Positions 8,181-16,385 of a stretch of DNA of 64,000 bases are shown here, one piece after another. The notes under the pieces were generated by a model. The model saw only the letters and a list, made by a program, of their open reading frames with translations. It had not been told where the DNA came from and did not search any database. Source of the stretch: Betaproteobacteria bacterium HGW-Betaproteobacteria-3 (GTDB taxonomy: Bacteria; Pseudomonadota; Gammaproteobacteria; Burkholderiales; Burkholderiaceae_C); NCBI GenBank assembly GCA_002842205.1, contig PHCI01000009.1:1-64000 (forward strand), read 5' to 3'. A program made the position numbers and the translations under genes. Positions within the stretch are counted from its first letter, which is position 1; each line of letters begins with the position of its first letter.

Positions 8181-10291
8181 TGGCGTCCAACATTTCCGTC
8201 CAGACGCAACCACCATCGCAAGCTTCCGGGATGGGCCTGGCCTTCCCGGGCGGGTTGCCGCCCCTGCGGACACTGGCGGTGCCCACGCTCATCGTGATGA
8301 TCCTCGCGATGATGCTGCTGCCGCTGCCGCCGATCACGCTGGACCTTCTGTTTACCTTCAACATCGCGCTGTCGCTGGTGGTGCTGATGGTGGCGAGCTA
8401 CACCCGCCGGACCCTGGACTTCGCCATCTTCCCGAGCATCCTGCTGGTGACCACCCTGCTGCGGCTCGCGCTCAATGTGGCGTCCACCCGGGCGGTCCTG
8501 CTCAATGGACACACCGGCACCGACGCGGCGGGGCAGGTGATCGAAGCGTTTGCACACTTTCTGATCGGCGGCAGTTTTGCCGTCGGGATCATCGTGTTTT
8601 CGATCCTGACCATCATCAACTTCGTGGTCATCACCAAAGGCGCGGGGCGAATTGCCGAAGTGTCGGCACGGTTCGCGCTGGACGCGATGCCGGGCAAGCA
8701 GATGGCCATCGACGCCGATCTGGCCTCCGGCGGTCTGGACGAAAAAGAGGCTCGCCGCCGCCGTCTGGAGGTGACCCAGGAGGCCGAGTTCTACGGCTCC
8801 ATGGACGGCGCGTCCAAGTTTGTCCGTGGCGATGCCATCGCCGGCATCCTGATTCTCTTCATCAACATGATCGGCGGGCTGGCCATTGGGATGATGCAGC
8901 ATGGCTTGCCGTTTGAAACCGCGCTGAACAACTACGTGCTGCTCGCCATCGGCGATGGCCTGGTCGCGCAGGTCCCGTCGCTGGTGGTGTCGGTCGCGGC
9001 GGGTCTGATCGTGGCGCGCGTGGGCGAAGAAGACATTGGCCACCAGATCGCCCACCAGCTTTTTTCGATTCCCCGTGCCCTGGGCCTGACGGCGGCCGTG
9101 ATGACCTTGCTGGGAGTGATCCCGGGCATGCCCCATCTGTCGTTCATCTCGCTGGCCGTCGTGTGCGGTGCCGGCGCCTGGCTGCTGGCGCGTGACGCGC
9201 TGAAGCCCAAACCGGTGGCTGAGGAACCCGCCCGGGTGGTGAACGCAGCGGCCGAGGCGAGCTGGGACGACGTTCAGCCGGTCGACGCGCTGAGCCTGGA
9301 GGTGGGCTACCGCCTGATTGCCTTGGTGGACAAGACACAGAGCGGCGATCTGCTGATGCGCATCAAGGGCGTGCGCAAGAAGTTTGCGGGCGATGTGGGT
9401 TTTCTCCCGCCGGCCGTGCACATCCGCGACAACCTCGAACTGCGGCCCTCGCAATACCGCGTGCTTCTCAAAGGCGTGATGGTGGGCGAAGGCGAGGCCT
9501 TCCCCGGCATGTACCTCGCCATCAATCCCGGCCATATCAAGGTGCCGCTGGAGGGCAGCGTGACCACCGACCCGGCGTTCGGCCTGCAGGCCGTCTGGAT
9601 CGAGGCGCGGGTGCGCGAGCAGGCGCAGATGGTGGGCTACACCGTGGTGGACGCGGCCACCGTCATTGCCACCCACCTGAACCACCTCATGCAGGCCAAT
9701 GCCGCCGTGCTGCTGGGGCGCACCGAAGTGGAGCAACTGCTGGAGCATGTGGGCAAGTACGCCCCCAAGCTGGTGGCCGATGTGGTGCCCAAGGTGATCT
9801 CGCTTGCCGTGTTGCAAAAGGTGCTCCGGTCGTTGCTGGAAGAGGCCGTGCACGTGCGCGACCTGAAGGGGATTCTGGAAATGCTGGCCGAGCATGGTGC
9901 GACCACCAGCGATCCGGCCGAACTGGCGCGGGAGCTCCGGGTGGGGCTTTCACCGGGCATCGTGCAGGACCTGTACGGCGGTGTCCGCGAACTGGGTGTG
10001 CTGGCCATCGACCCGGGTCTGGAGCAGATGCTGGTGCAGGCGCTGACGCCCGGTTCCCAGGCCCCGCTGGACCCGGGCATCACTGAAATTCTCTCGAAGC
10101 AGGCCGGAGATGCCGCCCAGCGCCAGGAGGAAGCCGGACTTCCCGCCTGCCTGCTGGTCCCCGACCGCATCCGGGCGCCGCTGGCACGCCTGCTCCGGCG
10201 GGCTGCACCGCGGCTTCGTGTGCTGTCGCATTCGGAAATCCCTGAAACGCATTCGATCCGCATCAACCGGGTCATAGGAGCGCAAGCATGA
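8177..10291 (+). CDS. flhA: flagellar export gate protein FlhA
   Basis: FlhA is the major export-gate membrane protein and receives chaperone-substrate complexes on its cytoplasmic ring. The 704-residue product has about eight membrane segments in the first 330 residues, the conserved FHIPEP-family segment around RLALNVASTRAVLLNGHTG, and a large cytoplasmic domain from about 350 to the end. The start overlaps flhB by 4 bases and the stop overlaps the flhF start (ATGA), so the three are translationally coupled. Confidence 0.97.
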   Translation: MMASNISVQTQPPSQASGMGLAFPGGLPPLRTLAVPTLIVMILAMMLLPLPPITLDLLFTFNIALSLVVLMVASYTRRTLDFAIFPSILLVTTLLRLALNVASTRAVLLNGHTGTDAAGQVIEAFAHFLIGGSFAVGIIVFSILTIINFVVITKGAGRIAEVSARFALDAMPGKQMAIDADLASGGLDEKEARRRRLEVTQEAEFYGSMDGASKFVRGDAIAGILILFINMIGGLAIGMMQHGLPFETALNNYVLLAIGDGLVAQVPSLVVSVAAGLIVARVGEEDIGHQIAHQLFSIPRALGLTAAVMTLLGVIPGMPHLSFISLAVVCGAGAWLLARDALKPKPVAEEPARVVNAAAEASWDDVQPVDALSLEVGYRLIALVDKTQSGDLLMRIKGVRKKFAGDVGFLPPAVHIRDNLELRPSQYRVLLKGVMVGEGEAFPGMYLAINPGHIKVPLEGSVTTDPAFGLQAVWIEARVREQAQMVGYTVVDAATVIATHLNHLMQANAAVLLGRTEVEQLLEHVGKYAPKLVADVVPKVISLAVLQKVLRSLLEEAVHVRDLKGILEMLAEHGATTSDPAELARELRVGLSPGIVQDLYGGVRELGVLAIDPGLEQMLVQALTPGSQAPLDPGITEILSKQAGDAAQRQEEAGLPACLLVPDRIRAPLARLLRRAAPRLRVLSHSEIPETHSIRINRVIGAQA

Positions 10292-11847
10292 ACGTCAAGA
10301 GATTTGTCGGCAAGAACATCCGCGAGGCCATGGCACAGGTGCGCGCCGCCTATGGCGATGAAGCCGTGCTCCTGTCCAACCGTGCCATTCCCGGCGGCAT
10401 CGAGATTCTGGCCATGCCGAACGCCGATGTGCCGGTCCATCGGGAAGCCGCGAGCCGCGCCGAGACGTCGGCCGAGCCGATGAGCACGCTGTCCTTCCAG
10501 GATTTCGTGCGCGAGCGGGCACGCAAACGGGCGGCCGAAGCGGGCGAGGAATCTGCCAATGCACCGGTCCCGTCGATGCGAACCGGCGCCATGCCCACGA
10601 CAGGGCCGGATATCGATGCAGCGCCTGCAGCGCGACGCATCGCGGGCGGGGCTACGGCCAAGGCCGCACTGCCCCGCGCCACGGGAATTGCGCCCCTGGA
10701 GCCCGGAAATTTTGCAGCCACCGAACTCGCGGCCGAACTCGCGGCCATGCGCCGTGCGCAAGCGGGCTTTGGGGCACCGCACGCCGGCATGGCGGCGGGC
10801 GAGGGGAATCCTTCGAACCTCATGGCGCAGCCCAGCCCGGGGCGTGCAAAAGCATTTGTCGAAGTGGCCGAAGCCAGTGGTTCGGACACCCAGCTTCTGG
10901 CCGAACTGAAATCCATGCGCGGGATGATCGCGTCGCAGCTGTCGGCCATTTCATGGTTTGACAACGTGCGCCGCAGCGCCACCCAAACCCGCTTGCTGCG
11001 CCTGCTGATCGCGAACGGGTTCTCGCCCGGACTGGCCCGCCATTTTGTGTCGCATGTGCCCAGTGATTACTCCGACACCCAGGCCAACGACTGGCTGGCC
11101 GGCGTTCTGACGAAGAACCTCAAGTGCGTCAGTGACGCGGATTCCATCGTCGAACGTGGCGGGGTCTATGCCCTGATGGGGCCGACCGGCGTCGGCAAGA
11201 CCACCACCACCGCCAAGATGGCCGCCCAGTTCGCGGTGAAACACGGCGCGGCGTCGCTGGGCCTGATCACGGTGGACACCTACCGCATGGCCGCGTCCGA
11301 CCAGTTGCGCGCTTTCGGCCGGATCCTGAACATCCCGGTGCACACCGCCCATGACTCGGCGTCGCTGCTGGACATGCTGAACCTGTTCTCCAACAAGAAA
11401 CTGGTGCTGATCGACACGGTGGGCGTAGGGCAGCGCGACCGGCGGCTGTCGGAGTTGTTCTCGGCCCTGCCGACGCAAAAAATCTCCCGACTGCTGGTCA
11501 TCAATGCTGCCGCCCAGGCTGAAACGCTCGAAGAAGTGGTGCAGGCCTACCGGGCCGGGCCCGACAGTGGCGTGGTGATCTCCAAGCTGGACGAGGCGGT
11601 CAAGACCGGCCCGGTGGTCGACCTTGCCATCCGCCACCGCCTCAAGGTGCTGGGCATCGCCAACGGGCAGCGCGTTCCCGAAGACTGGCATTCGGCGCGC
11701 GCGCATCTGCTGGTGCAGCGGGCGCTGATGGACCGGCCGTCCACGGTGTTTTCCTTTGACGACAGCGAGCTCAGTCTCATGCTGTCGGCGGCCGCGTCGA
11801 CGGCCGGATCGGGCGCGTTGCCCTCTGCCGGAGCAGCCCGTGCTTGA
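10288..11847 (+). CDS. flhF: SRP-type GTPase FlhF, flagellar placement
   Basis: FlhF is a signal-recognition-particle-like GTPase that fixes flagellar position and number. The 519-residue product has a B domain (about 1-200, low complexity), an N domain (about 200-285) and a G domain with P-loop GPTGVGKT at 298-305, the DTYRMAASDQL element and SKLDEA as the guanine-specificity motif. The G3 motif reads DTVG where DTAG is usual, a mild change. It overlaps flhA, and flhG starts inside its last codons. Confidence 0.95.
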   Translation: MNVKRFVGKNIREAMAQVRAAYGDEAVLLSNRAIPGGIEILAMPNADVPVHREAASRAETSAEPMSTLSFQDFVRERARKRAAEAGEESANAPVPSMRTGAMPTTGPDIDAAPAARRIAGGATAKAALPRATGIAPLEPGNFAATELAAELAAMRRAQAGFGAPHAGMAAGEGNPSNLMAQPSPGRAKAFVEVAEASGSDTQLLAELKSMRGMIASQLSAISWFDNVRRSATQTRLLRLLIANGFSPGLARHFVSHVPSDYSDTQANDWLAGVLTKNLKCVSDADSIVERGGVYALMGPTGVGKTTTTAKMAAQFAVKHGAASLGLITVDTYRMAASDQLRAFGRILNIPVHTAHDSASLLDMLNLFSNKKLVLIDTVGVGQRDRRLSELFSALPTQKISRLLVINAAAQAETLEEVVQAYRAGPDSGVVISKLDEAVKTGPVVDLAIRHRLKVLGIANGQRVPEDWHSARAHLLVQRALMDRPSTVFSFDDSELSLMLSAAASTAGSGALPSAGAARA

Positions 11848-12604
11848 CAGTGGCCGTGATCAGGCGGCGGGTTTGCGCCGGCTCATGCGTGGAACAACCA
11901 TGAGCGTGGTCTCGTTCCCGGGCAACCCGAAGGACAAGGACACCCACGGCTGGGTGGCGGACATCGCGCGCAGCCTGCGAGCGATGGGGCGTCGGCCGAT
12001 TGTCGTGGACGGGGGCAGCGGCGACGTGTCCCGGGCGCTGGGCGTGACCACGCGGCGCGATCTGATCGAACTGCTCCGCGGCGAGGAGACGTTTGACGAC
12101 GTGGCGCAGGTCAGCGACGACGGTGTTTACGTGATCCGCGCTGGCCAGGGCATCGACGCGTTTGTGGCGTCGGGCGCGCCGGGGCGTGATCTGCTCGACG
12201 GCTTTGCCCGACTGTCTCACGCGTTTGACGTGCTGCTGCTGGTGATGCCGACGTCCGAGCTGGCCTGTCTGGCCGGGCCGCGCGATACCGTGCCGGTCAT
12301 CGGGTTTTCGGCCGGCGGCTCCGACATTGCCAATGCCTATCTGATCGTCAAGAACCTCTGCCTGAGTTTCGGCTACAGCCGCTTTTCGCTGGTGGTCCAT
12401 GACGCCCCGAGCCATCAGCAGGCAGTGCTGGAGCATTCGCGCTTCGCGATGGCGGCCCGTGCGTTTCTGAACGTGGAGATTTCGCTGGTGGGCTGGACCC
12501 CCCTGCGATCGGCGAATGCGGCCGACCATCTTTGTGACATGGCCCTGCGCCGTGTCGCCGATGCGTTGCTGCGGTCTTGCGTTGCGGCTTCAAGCCTTCA
12601 CTGA
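11840..12604 (+). CDS. flhG: FlhG/FleN-like protein lacking the Walker A motif
   Basis: FlhG is a MinD-like ATPase that limits flagellar number and stimulates FlhF GTPase through an N-terminal DQAxxLR helix. Using the GTG at 11840, which overlaps the flhF stop and has GGAG upstream, the 254-residue product begins VLDSGRDQAAGLRRLM, so that helix is present. Where the family has a deviant Walker A (KGGVGKT) this protein has FPGNPKDKDTH, so nucleotide binding looks lost. The rest keeps a MinD-like outline (VVDGG after the first strand, then VLLLVMP, where an Asp-containing motif is normal). Order flhF-flhG-fliA is standard. It is either a pseudo-ATPase retaining FlhF activation or a very divergent enzyme. 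The ATG at 11901 would remove the helix. Confidence 0.75.
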   Translation: MLDSGRDQAAGLRRLMRGTTMSVVSFPGNPKDKDTHGWVADIARSLRAMGRRPIVVDGGSGDVSRALGVTTRRDLIELLRGEETFDDVAQVSDDGVYVIRAGQGIDAFVASGAPGRDLLDGFARLSHAFDVLLLVMPTSELACLAGPRDTVPVIGFSAGGSDIANAYLIVKNLCLSFGYSRFSLVVHDAPSHQQAVLEHSRFAMAARAFLNVEISLVGWTPLRSANAADHLCDMALRRVADALLRSCVAASSLH

Positions 12605-12630
12605 GTCTGTATCCGGAATAAAGGGAAATC

Positions 12631-13347
12631 ATGATGTACACCGCCAAAGGCACCCTGGAAGCCGCACCCGGCATTGAAAACTATCTTCCGATGGTTCGGC
12701 GCCTGGCGTCCCGGATGATCACCAAGCTTCCGGCCAACGTGGAACTGGACGACCTGATTCAGGCCGGCATGATCGGCCTGATGGACGCGATGACGCGCTA
12801 CGAGCAGGGCCACGGCGCCCAGTTTGAAACCTTTGCGATGCAGCGGGTGCGCGGCGCCATGCTGGACGAGCTGCGGGGCACGGACTGGGTGCCGCGGTCG
12901 GTTCGCAAGAACCAGCGCAGCATCTCGCAGGCGGTCCAGGTGCTGGAGCAGCGGCTGCAGCGCGCGCCGACCGATGTGGAGATCGCCCAGCAGCTGGACG
13001 TGTCGATCGATGACTACCATGACATGCTGACCGATGTGCGAAGCGGCCAGCTCGTGTACATGGACAACTACGACTCGGAAGATGGCGACGGGCACTACCT
13101 GGACCAGCATTGTGTGGACGAACGTGCCGATCCGCTCGCCCAACTGGGTGACCTCCGGTTTCGCGAAGCCCTGGTGGCGGCCATCGAGAACCTGCCGGAG
13201 CGCGAGCAGTACGTGATGAGCATGTACTACGAACACGACATGAACCTCAAGGAGATTGCCGCTGTGCTCGGCGTGACCGAATCGCGCGTGTGCCAGTTGC
13301 ACTCGCAGTCGGTGGCGCGGCTGCGCGCCAAGCTCAAGGAGTGGTAG
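12631..13347 (+). CDS. fliA: flagellar sigma factor FliA (sigma-28)
   Basis: FliA directs RNA polymerase to late flagellar promoters and is held inactive by FlgM until the hook is complete. The 238-residue product has region 2 (LPANVELDDLIQAGMIGLMD, about 31-50; then QFETFAMQRVRGAMLDELR), region 3 and region 4 with a helix-turn-helix ending in EIAAVLGVTESRVCQLHSQS. Length is typical. Two adjacent ATG codons are possible starts. It ends the flhB-flhA-flhF-flhG-fliA operon, 26 bases after flhG. Confidence 0.97.
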   Translation: MMYTAKGTLEAAPGIENYLPMVRRLASRMITKLPANVELDDLIQAGMIGLMDAMTRYEQGHGAQFETFAMQRVRGAMLDELRGTDWVPRSVRKNQRSISQAVQVLEQRLQRAPTDVEIAQQLDVSIDDYHDMLTDVRSGQLVYMDNYDSEDGDGHYLDQHCVDERADPLAQLGDLRFREALVAAIENLPEREQYVMSMYYEHDMNLKEIAAVLGVTESRVCQLHSQSVARLRAKLKEW

Positions 13348-13400
13348 GCCCATTCGAGCCTGCGGTGAGTTGCGCTACGGCGTGATTTCCCATGGAAAGC

Positions 13401-13462
13401 ATATTTTTTGAATAAAAATATGCCTCTAGCCCCCGTGAAATAACAATAGTTAGCTATAAAAA
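13401..13462 (-). repeat. intergenic repeat, copy 2
   Basis: On the minus strand it reads TAGCTAACTATTGTTATTTC, then ACGGGGGCTAGAGGCATATT and an AT tail. It lies between the convergent fliA and flgN genes and does not touch either. Confidence 0.85.
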
Positions 13463-13628
13463 CAGGAAATTTCTGGCGCTGAAAAAAGCCAGATTCCCGC
13501 ACGTGCAGGGGCGGCGCTGCATGAACCCGTCACGCGCGAAGGGCGTGTTGAACCCGGCGCTGGCTGCGCGCGGGTTTGCCTGACGTGGGTGGGTGAATTG
13601 AGTCCCCGGGGGGGCAGACCGAAGGGGG

Positions 13629-14048
13629 TCAAGCGCTTGCGAAGGCGCGTCCGACCTGGCTCGTGCGGGCGAGCGTACCGGCCGACGCATAGACGCGGGC
13701 CTGGTGTTGGCTGTCAAGCCGGTTGCTGTTGACCAGCATGGCGTCCAGGGATTCCTGCACCGCCACTTCGCGCCGGTGCAGGAGCTCGAGGTTGATCCGG
13801 GCTTCGTTGCGCAATTGGGTCAACGCGGACGCGCTGCCGGCAACGGCCGAGCGCGGCAACCGTTCGGAGGCATGGCGCAACTGCAGCCCCAGGGCCTGCG
13901 AGATCGCCGGCAGTTCGTCCGCGCTCCCCGACAGGATGCTCTCGCGCTGCCGCGTCAGCAGCGCGGAAATGGCGTCCAGAATCCGGGTTGAAGCGGGATC
14001 CTGGGGCGGTGCCTTGGGTGGGGTCAGGGCAGCAGCGGTGGCAGACAT
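13629..14048 (-). CDS. flgN: FlgK/FlgL export chaperone FlgN
   Basis: FlgN-type chaperones escort the hook-filament junction proteins FlgK and FlgL to the export gate. The 139-residue product is mostly helical and fits the FlgN family in size and pattern (LRNEARINLELLHRREVAVQ, then the MLVNSNRL segment). Position after flgM, convergent with fliA, is the usual flgMN arrangement. There is no clear Shine-Dalgarno: three 13-bp tandem repeats fill the gap to flgM. Identity is by size, pattern and position. Confidence 0.85.
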   Translation of the reverse strand: MSATAAALTPPKAPPQDPASTRILDAISALLTRQRESILSGSADELPAISQALGLQLRHASERLPRSAVAGSASALTQLRNEARINLELLHRREVAVQESLDAMLVNSNRLDSQHQARVYASAGTLARTSQVGRAFASA

Positions 14049-14052
14049 GGGG

Positions 14053-14090
14053 ATCAGCGGGTCAAATCAGCGGGTCAAATCAGCGGGTCA
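14053..14090 (-). repeat. 13-bp tandem repeat between flgM and flgN
   Basis: The unit ATCAGCGGGTCAA (plus strand) occurs at 14053-14065, 14066-14078 and, lacking the last base, 14079-14090. It contains the flgM stop codon and occupies the whole gap before the flgN start. Such repeats can change copy number by slippage, which here would alter flgM-flgN spacing without changing either protein. Confidence 0.85.
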
Positions 14091-14387
14091 GTTGACCTTG
14101 GGGCCCAGCATTTCCCTGGCGTCCGCGATGAGGCGGTCGGCAATGGCACCCGGGTTCACGGTGAACTGCCCGTCGCGGATGGCCTGTTTGATGGCATCCA
14201 CCTTCTGGGCGTCAAATTCGCCGGGCCCTTTGGCCGACGCGCTGATCTGCGACCCCAGCGACGAGAGTTCGATCTTGTCCGTGGCGGCAACGCCCTTTAC
14301 CGGCTTGTCTTGCGCCGGCGTGGGGCGGGTGGCAACCCGCGCGGCCAGGTCGGCGGCACCAATGTCTGTCGTAGAGCCAATCTTCAT
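14088..14387 (-). CDS. flgM: anti-sigma-28 factor FlgM
   Basis: FlgM binds FliA and blocks late gene expression until it is secreted through the finished hook. The 99-residue product starts MKIGSTTDIG, has a disordered alanine/proline-rich N-terminal half and the helical FliA-binding C-terminal half (KVDAIKQAIRDGQFTVNPGA, then IADRLIADAREML). ACAGGAG precedes this ATG; the upstream in-frame ATGs lack that. A sigma-28-like promoter is found 47 bases upstream, consistent with feedback control. Confidence 0.95.
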   Translation of the reverse strand: MKIGSTTDIGAADLAARVATRPTPAQDKPVKGVAATDKIELSSLGSQISASAKGPGEFDAQKVDAIKQAIRDGQFTVNPGAIADRLIADAREMLGPKVN

Positions 14388-14433
14388 GGTTTTCTCCTGT
14401 ATCGCGATCATCAAATACACGATCACGACCCAT

Positions 14434-14460
14434 TATTCGGCGCACTGGCCAGAAACTAAA
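14434..14460 (-). promoter_or_regulatory. sigma-28-like promoter for flgM-flgN
   Basis: On the minus strand: TTTAGTTT, 11 bases, GCCGAATA. Each element matches six of eight consensus bases at the ideal spacing, just upstream of flgM. Confidence 0.5.
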
Positions 14461-14534
14461 GCGCAATGAAAGCAGTTTTTTGAGGGCAGTTTGCAGCGGG
14501 GGGCACCCGATGGAAGTTAGTGATTACAAACAAT

Positions 14535-15341
14535 CTAAAGCGCCACGTCAACAATTCTGCCTTCCCGGGCGGTGCCGGAGAGGACTTTACCCTGTTCGGT
14601 ACGGATCCGCACGGGCTGGCCGTCACCCGCGGGCGCCAGCGCCACGCCTTGCGCTGCGATGGCAAAGCCCGGCCCTGAAATCCGTACGCGGACCGCGTCG
14701 CCCGCGGCCAGCAGCGGCGTGACCCTGATCGCGTTTTCCAGAACCGGTTGCCCGGTGTTGATATGGCGCTTGAGCGTGCGACCCTCGATCGCCTGCACCG
14801 AGCGGACGATGGGCGTGCGCTCGCGGCTCAATTCGACTTCCTGCTCCTGCACGTCACTGGCGTCCAGGATCGTGCCTGCCACCAGGGGCCCGGCCGCCAC
14901 CATGGCGCGACCCCAGACCGACACCGTGACGGGAACCAGGATGTTCCACCGCCCGCCTTCGGTGCAGCGCACGCCAATCATCGTGCGCCCCCACAGGCGG
15001 GCGCCGGAAGGCAGATAAGGGTCCATCCGGGAGCAGGGCGCGAGCTTGACGCGTGAGTCCAGTGCGCCAACGCGGATGTCCACCCGCGTGAACCCCGGGG
15101 CGTCGCCCTCGGTCTGCGGCTGGGTCTGCTGCGTCAGAAAGGTCTGGACCACTTGTTCATGCGCGGAAAGCACGGGCCCCGGCGCAGTGGACGCCGCCGC
15201 CGGGGGCGTGGCCGCCGCGGCGCTGCCCGCGCCCGCCAGGCACCCCATGGCCAGCAGGAGACCCACCGCCGCGCGAGCCCGCGCTCGTGCCCGTGGCGCG
15301 TGGTTCATGTTCGGTAACGGCTTTTGTCGCATGCCGTGCAC
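14535..15341 (-). CDS. flgA: flagellar P-ring assembly chaperone FlgA
   Basis: FlgA is a periplasmic chaperone for P-ring (FlgI) assembly. From the longest start the product has 268 residues; the ATG at 15308 (MNHAPRARARARAAVGLLLA) gives a compact signal peptide ending near AAAATPP and is a plausible true start. The C-terminal SAF domain (about 135-268) contains AMVAAGPLVAGTILDASDVQ and ends TAREGRIVDVAL. It is transcribed away from flgB across a 148-base region. Confidence 0.9.
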   Translation of the reverse strand: MHGMRQKPLPNMNHAPRARARARAAVGLLLAMGCLAGAGSAAAATPPAAASTAPGPVLSAHEQVVQTFLTQQTQPQTEGDAPGFTRVDIRVGALDSRVKLAPCSRMDPYLPSGARLWGRTMIGVRCTEGGRWNILVPVTVSVWGRAMVAAGPLVAGTILDASDVQEQEVELSRERTPIVRSVQAIEGRTLKRHINTGQPVLENAIRVTPLLAAGDAVRVRISGPGFAIAAQGVALAPAGDGQPVRIRTEQGKVLSGTAREGRIVDVAL

Positions 15342-15403
15342 TGTAGTCAGCTGGGTGCCCCCGCGGCTTCGCCAATAGCGGGAAAAAGGGCGGCCTTCTC
15401 CGT

Positions 15404-15412
15404 GCTTAAGTT
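15404..15412 (+). promoter_or_regulatory. GCTTAAGTT element upstream of flgB
   Basis: This 9-mer is shared with the flhB upstream region (6979-6987). It lies in the flgA/flgB divergent region, about 78 bases before flgB, and may be part of a class 2 promoter or FlhDC-responsive site. Confidence 0.35.
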
Positions 15413-15489
15413 TTCCCCGGTGGCTTTCATACTTTCATCACGCCGGTGGCTCGTGGTCGCCATCACGCCGCGGCGGCGGAACAAGGGGA

Positions 15490-15915
15490 ATGATGATGTT
15501 GGACAAATTGACAGCGGGGTTGGAATTCCAGGGGCAGGCCCTGATGCTGCGGTCCGAGCGTCAGCGGGTGCTGGCCGGCAACATTGCCAACGCCGACACC
15601 CCTGGTTTCAAGGCGCGCGATTTTGATTTTTCCAAGGCTCTGGCTGACGCCCGCGGCAGCGCCGGGGTGGGCACTGCCAACCGGGTGGTCCGTACCAGCG
15701 CAGGGCACATGAGCGGCCTGGCCGATCCCGGCTCCAGCGTGTCCACTGCGTCTTTGGCCTGGCGCGATGCCGACCAACCCAGTCTGGACGGCAATACCGT
15801 GGACCTGGACCGCGAGCGGGCGAACTTCGCCGACAACGCCGTGCGCTACGAGGCCACCCTGCGTTTCATCAACGGCAATGTGCGGACCATGTTGTCGGCC
15901 ATCACCGGGCAGTAA
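15490..15915 (+). CDS. flgB: flagellar proximal rod protein FlgB
   Basis: FlgB is one of the rod subunits exported by the flagellar apparatus. The 141-residue product has the rod/hook N-terminal motif [19 protein letters not shown] and the C-terminal helix ending [12 protein letters not shown]. The start has three closely spaced candidates (ATG-ATG-TTG context, MMMLDKL); AAGGGGA lies just upstream. It begins the flgBCDEFGHIJKL operon. Confidence 0.96.
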   Translation: MMMLDKLTAGLEFQGQALMLRSERQRVLAGNIANADTPGFKARDFDFSKALADARGSAGVGTANRVVRTSAGHMSGLADPGSSVSTASLAWRDADQPSLDGNTVDLDRERANFADNAVRYEATLRFINGNVRTMLSAITGQ

Positions 15916-15971
15916 CCGCCTGTTGCCGCAGGGGACCGCCCTCCCACCCGATCAACGACAAAGAGGCTTCC

Positions 15972-16376
15972 ATGTCACTTTTCAATGTCTTCAACATTTC
16001 CGGCAGTGCCATCTCGGCGCAAAGCCAGCGGCTCAACGTCGTGGCCAGCAATCTGGCCAACGCCGAAGCGGTGGCCGGCCCCGACGGCCAGCCGTACAAG
16101 TCGCGCCAGGTGGTTTTCCAGACGCAGCCCCTGCGGGGGGGCGAAGTGGCCGGTGTCCGGGTGGCCCGTGTCACCGAAAGCGATGCACCCGGCAAGCGCA
16201 TTCACGATCCCAAGCACCCGCTGGCGGATGCGGACGGGTATGTCACGCAATCGAACGTCAGTGTGGTCGACGAGATGGTCAACATGATCTCGGCCTCGCG
16301 TTCGTACCAGAACAATGTGGAAGTCATGAACACCGCGAGGCAGCTTCTGTCGAGAACGCTGCAGATGGGTCAATAA
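15972..16376 (+). CDS. flgC: flagellar proximal rod protein FlgC
   Basis: Rod subunit of 134 residues. It shows the conserved N-terminal segment [14 protein letters not shown] and the C-terminal [20 protein letters not shown] helix typical of FlgC. It follows flgB by 56 bases and precedes flgD by 9. Confidence 0.96.
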   Translation: MSLFNVFNISGSAISAQSQRLNVVASNLANAEAVAGPDGQPYKSRQVVFQTQPLRGGEVAGVRVARVTESDAPGKRIHDPKHPLADADGYVTQSNVSVVDEMVNMISASRSYQNNVEVMNTARQLLSRTLQMGQ

Positions 16377-16385
16377 GGAATCGAA

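Noticed and set aside
8051-9895. 614-codon open frame antisense to flhA
   Set aside because: High GC produces long stop-free frames opposite real genes; flhA matches a known family and the antisense frame is low-complexity and His/Arg/Gln-rich.
14053-14090. CRISPR-like array
   Set aside because: The 13-bp units are directly adjacent with no spacers, so it is a simple tandem repeat.
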